From contig NZ_BMUY01000010.1 of the NCBI RefSeq assembly GCF_014650435.1, positions 186,001-250,000 on the forward strand: a stretch of 64,000 nucleotides of DNA, written 5' to 3'. The position numbers and the translations under genes are program-made. Shown in pieces: positions 63,823 to 64,000 of this stretch; positions within the stretch are counted from its first letter, which is position 1; each line of letters opens with the position of its first letter. The notes under the pieces were generated by a model. It was given only the letters and a program-made list of their open reading frames with translations, did not search any database and had not been told where the DNA came from. This stretch comes from Streptomyces tendae (GTDB taxonomy: Bacteria > Actinomycetota > Actinomycetes > Streptomycetales > Streptomycetaceae).

Positions 63823-63883
63823 GGGTTTCCGGGTGACTGGGTGCGGACGGGGCAGCTGCGGATGAGTGGGACCGGGCGCGGCC

Positions 63884-64000
63884 TCACTTCGTCCACGCCC
63901 ACATGGCGGGGTGGAAGTTGGCGAGGGAGTCCTGGGCGAACCCGCCGAGTCCGTCCCTGATCACGGAGACCTGGTAGTCGGGCTCGGGGAGCCAGATCAC
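63884..64000 (-). CDS. Peptide-type ABC substrate-binding protein (partial, C-terminal 38 codons)
   Basis: Only the last 38 residues are in the window: VIWLPEPDYQVSVIRDGLGG and an end NFHPAMWAWTK before the stop at 63884-63886. Placement before two Opp-type permeases identifies the extracytoplasmic solute-binding subunit (SBP_bac_5 group). The rest is outside. Confidence 0.65.
   Translation of the reverse strand: MIWLPEPDYQVSVIRDGLGGFAQDSLANFHPAMWAWTK

Overview
The window is G+C-rich chromosomal DNA of a Streptomyces, very probably close to S. coelicolor/S. lividans. The evidence is third-position GC bias throughout, many GTG/TTG starts with 4-nt stop/start overlaps, a CvnABCD conservon, a gamma-butyrolactone-receptor homologue (cprB type) two genes from a bifunctional geosmin synthase, and an lrm-mgt macrolide/lincosamide resistance pair. 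From memory, the order matches the SCO606x-SCO611x core region of S. coelicolor, but I could not check this. No rRNA, tRNA, CRISPR array, IS element or integrase was seen, and I noticed no in-frame TTA codon in the called genes.

Layout. 1-8.2 kb: partial zapE-type ATPase, RibD-like reductase, small unknown protein, murC, msrB, then a four-gene OpuC-type compatible-solute ABC operon. 8.3-13.5 kb (minus): conservon cvnA-B-C-D, preceded by an orphan sugar-binding-type lipoprotein that may be its extracellular sensor. 13.8-21.9 kb: cprB, a DUF89/ARMT1-like protein, geosmin synthase, a PDZ membrane protein, a metallophosphoesterase, an M24 peptidase and a kinase-fold protein lacking its catalytic Asp. 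21.9-30.6 kb: the glycogen-to-trehalose route treZ, treY and treX/glgX, interrupted by a DUF1707-FHA protein and an M14 carboxypeptidase. 31-37.2 kb: HEPN-family protein, DnaQ-like exonuclease, APH-fold protein, and a sugar ABC importer without its own ATPase.

37.3-39.6 kb is an inducible antibiotic-resistance locus. A probable leaderless promoter drives a 37-codon leader peptide resembling an Erm attenuation leader. Two long RNA hairpins follow, the second ending beside the ribosome binding site of the Erm-type methyltransferase. The macrolide glycosyltransferase has its own predicted leaderless promoter with a perfect 14-bp palindrome inside the spacer. A bidirectional terminator and a convergent MMPL transporter follow.

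42.9-52.5 kb (minus) is a sulfur-assimilation supra-operon: a Cys-containing leader peptide, then sirA, a 59-aa zinc-ribbon protein, cysH, cysC, cysD, cysN, a sulfonate-type ABC importer (binding protein, ATPase, permease) and a sirohydrochlorin chelatase that could supply the siroheme of SirA. 52.6-64 kb: GNAT acetyltransferase, secreted unknown protein, GAF-domain regulator, AidB-like acyl-CoA dehydrogenase, YihY/BrkB membrane protein with a His-rich tail, a ROK kinase, and a peptide/oligosaccharide ABC operon whose binding protein runs off the right edge.

A recurring pattern is short tandem repeats (9-18 bp period) sitting on or just after stop codons at five separate places.
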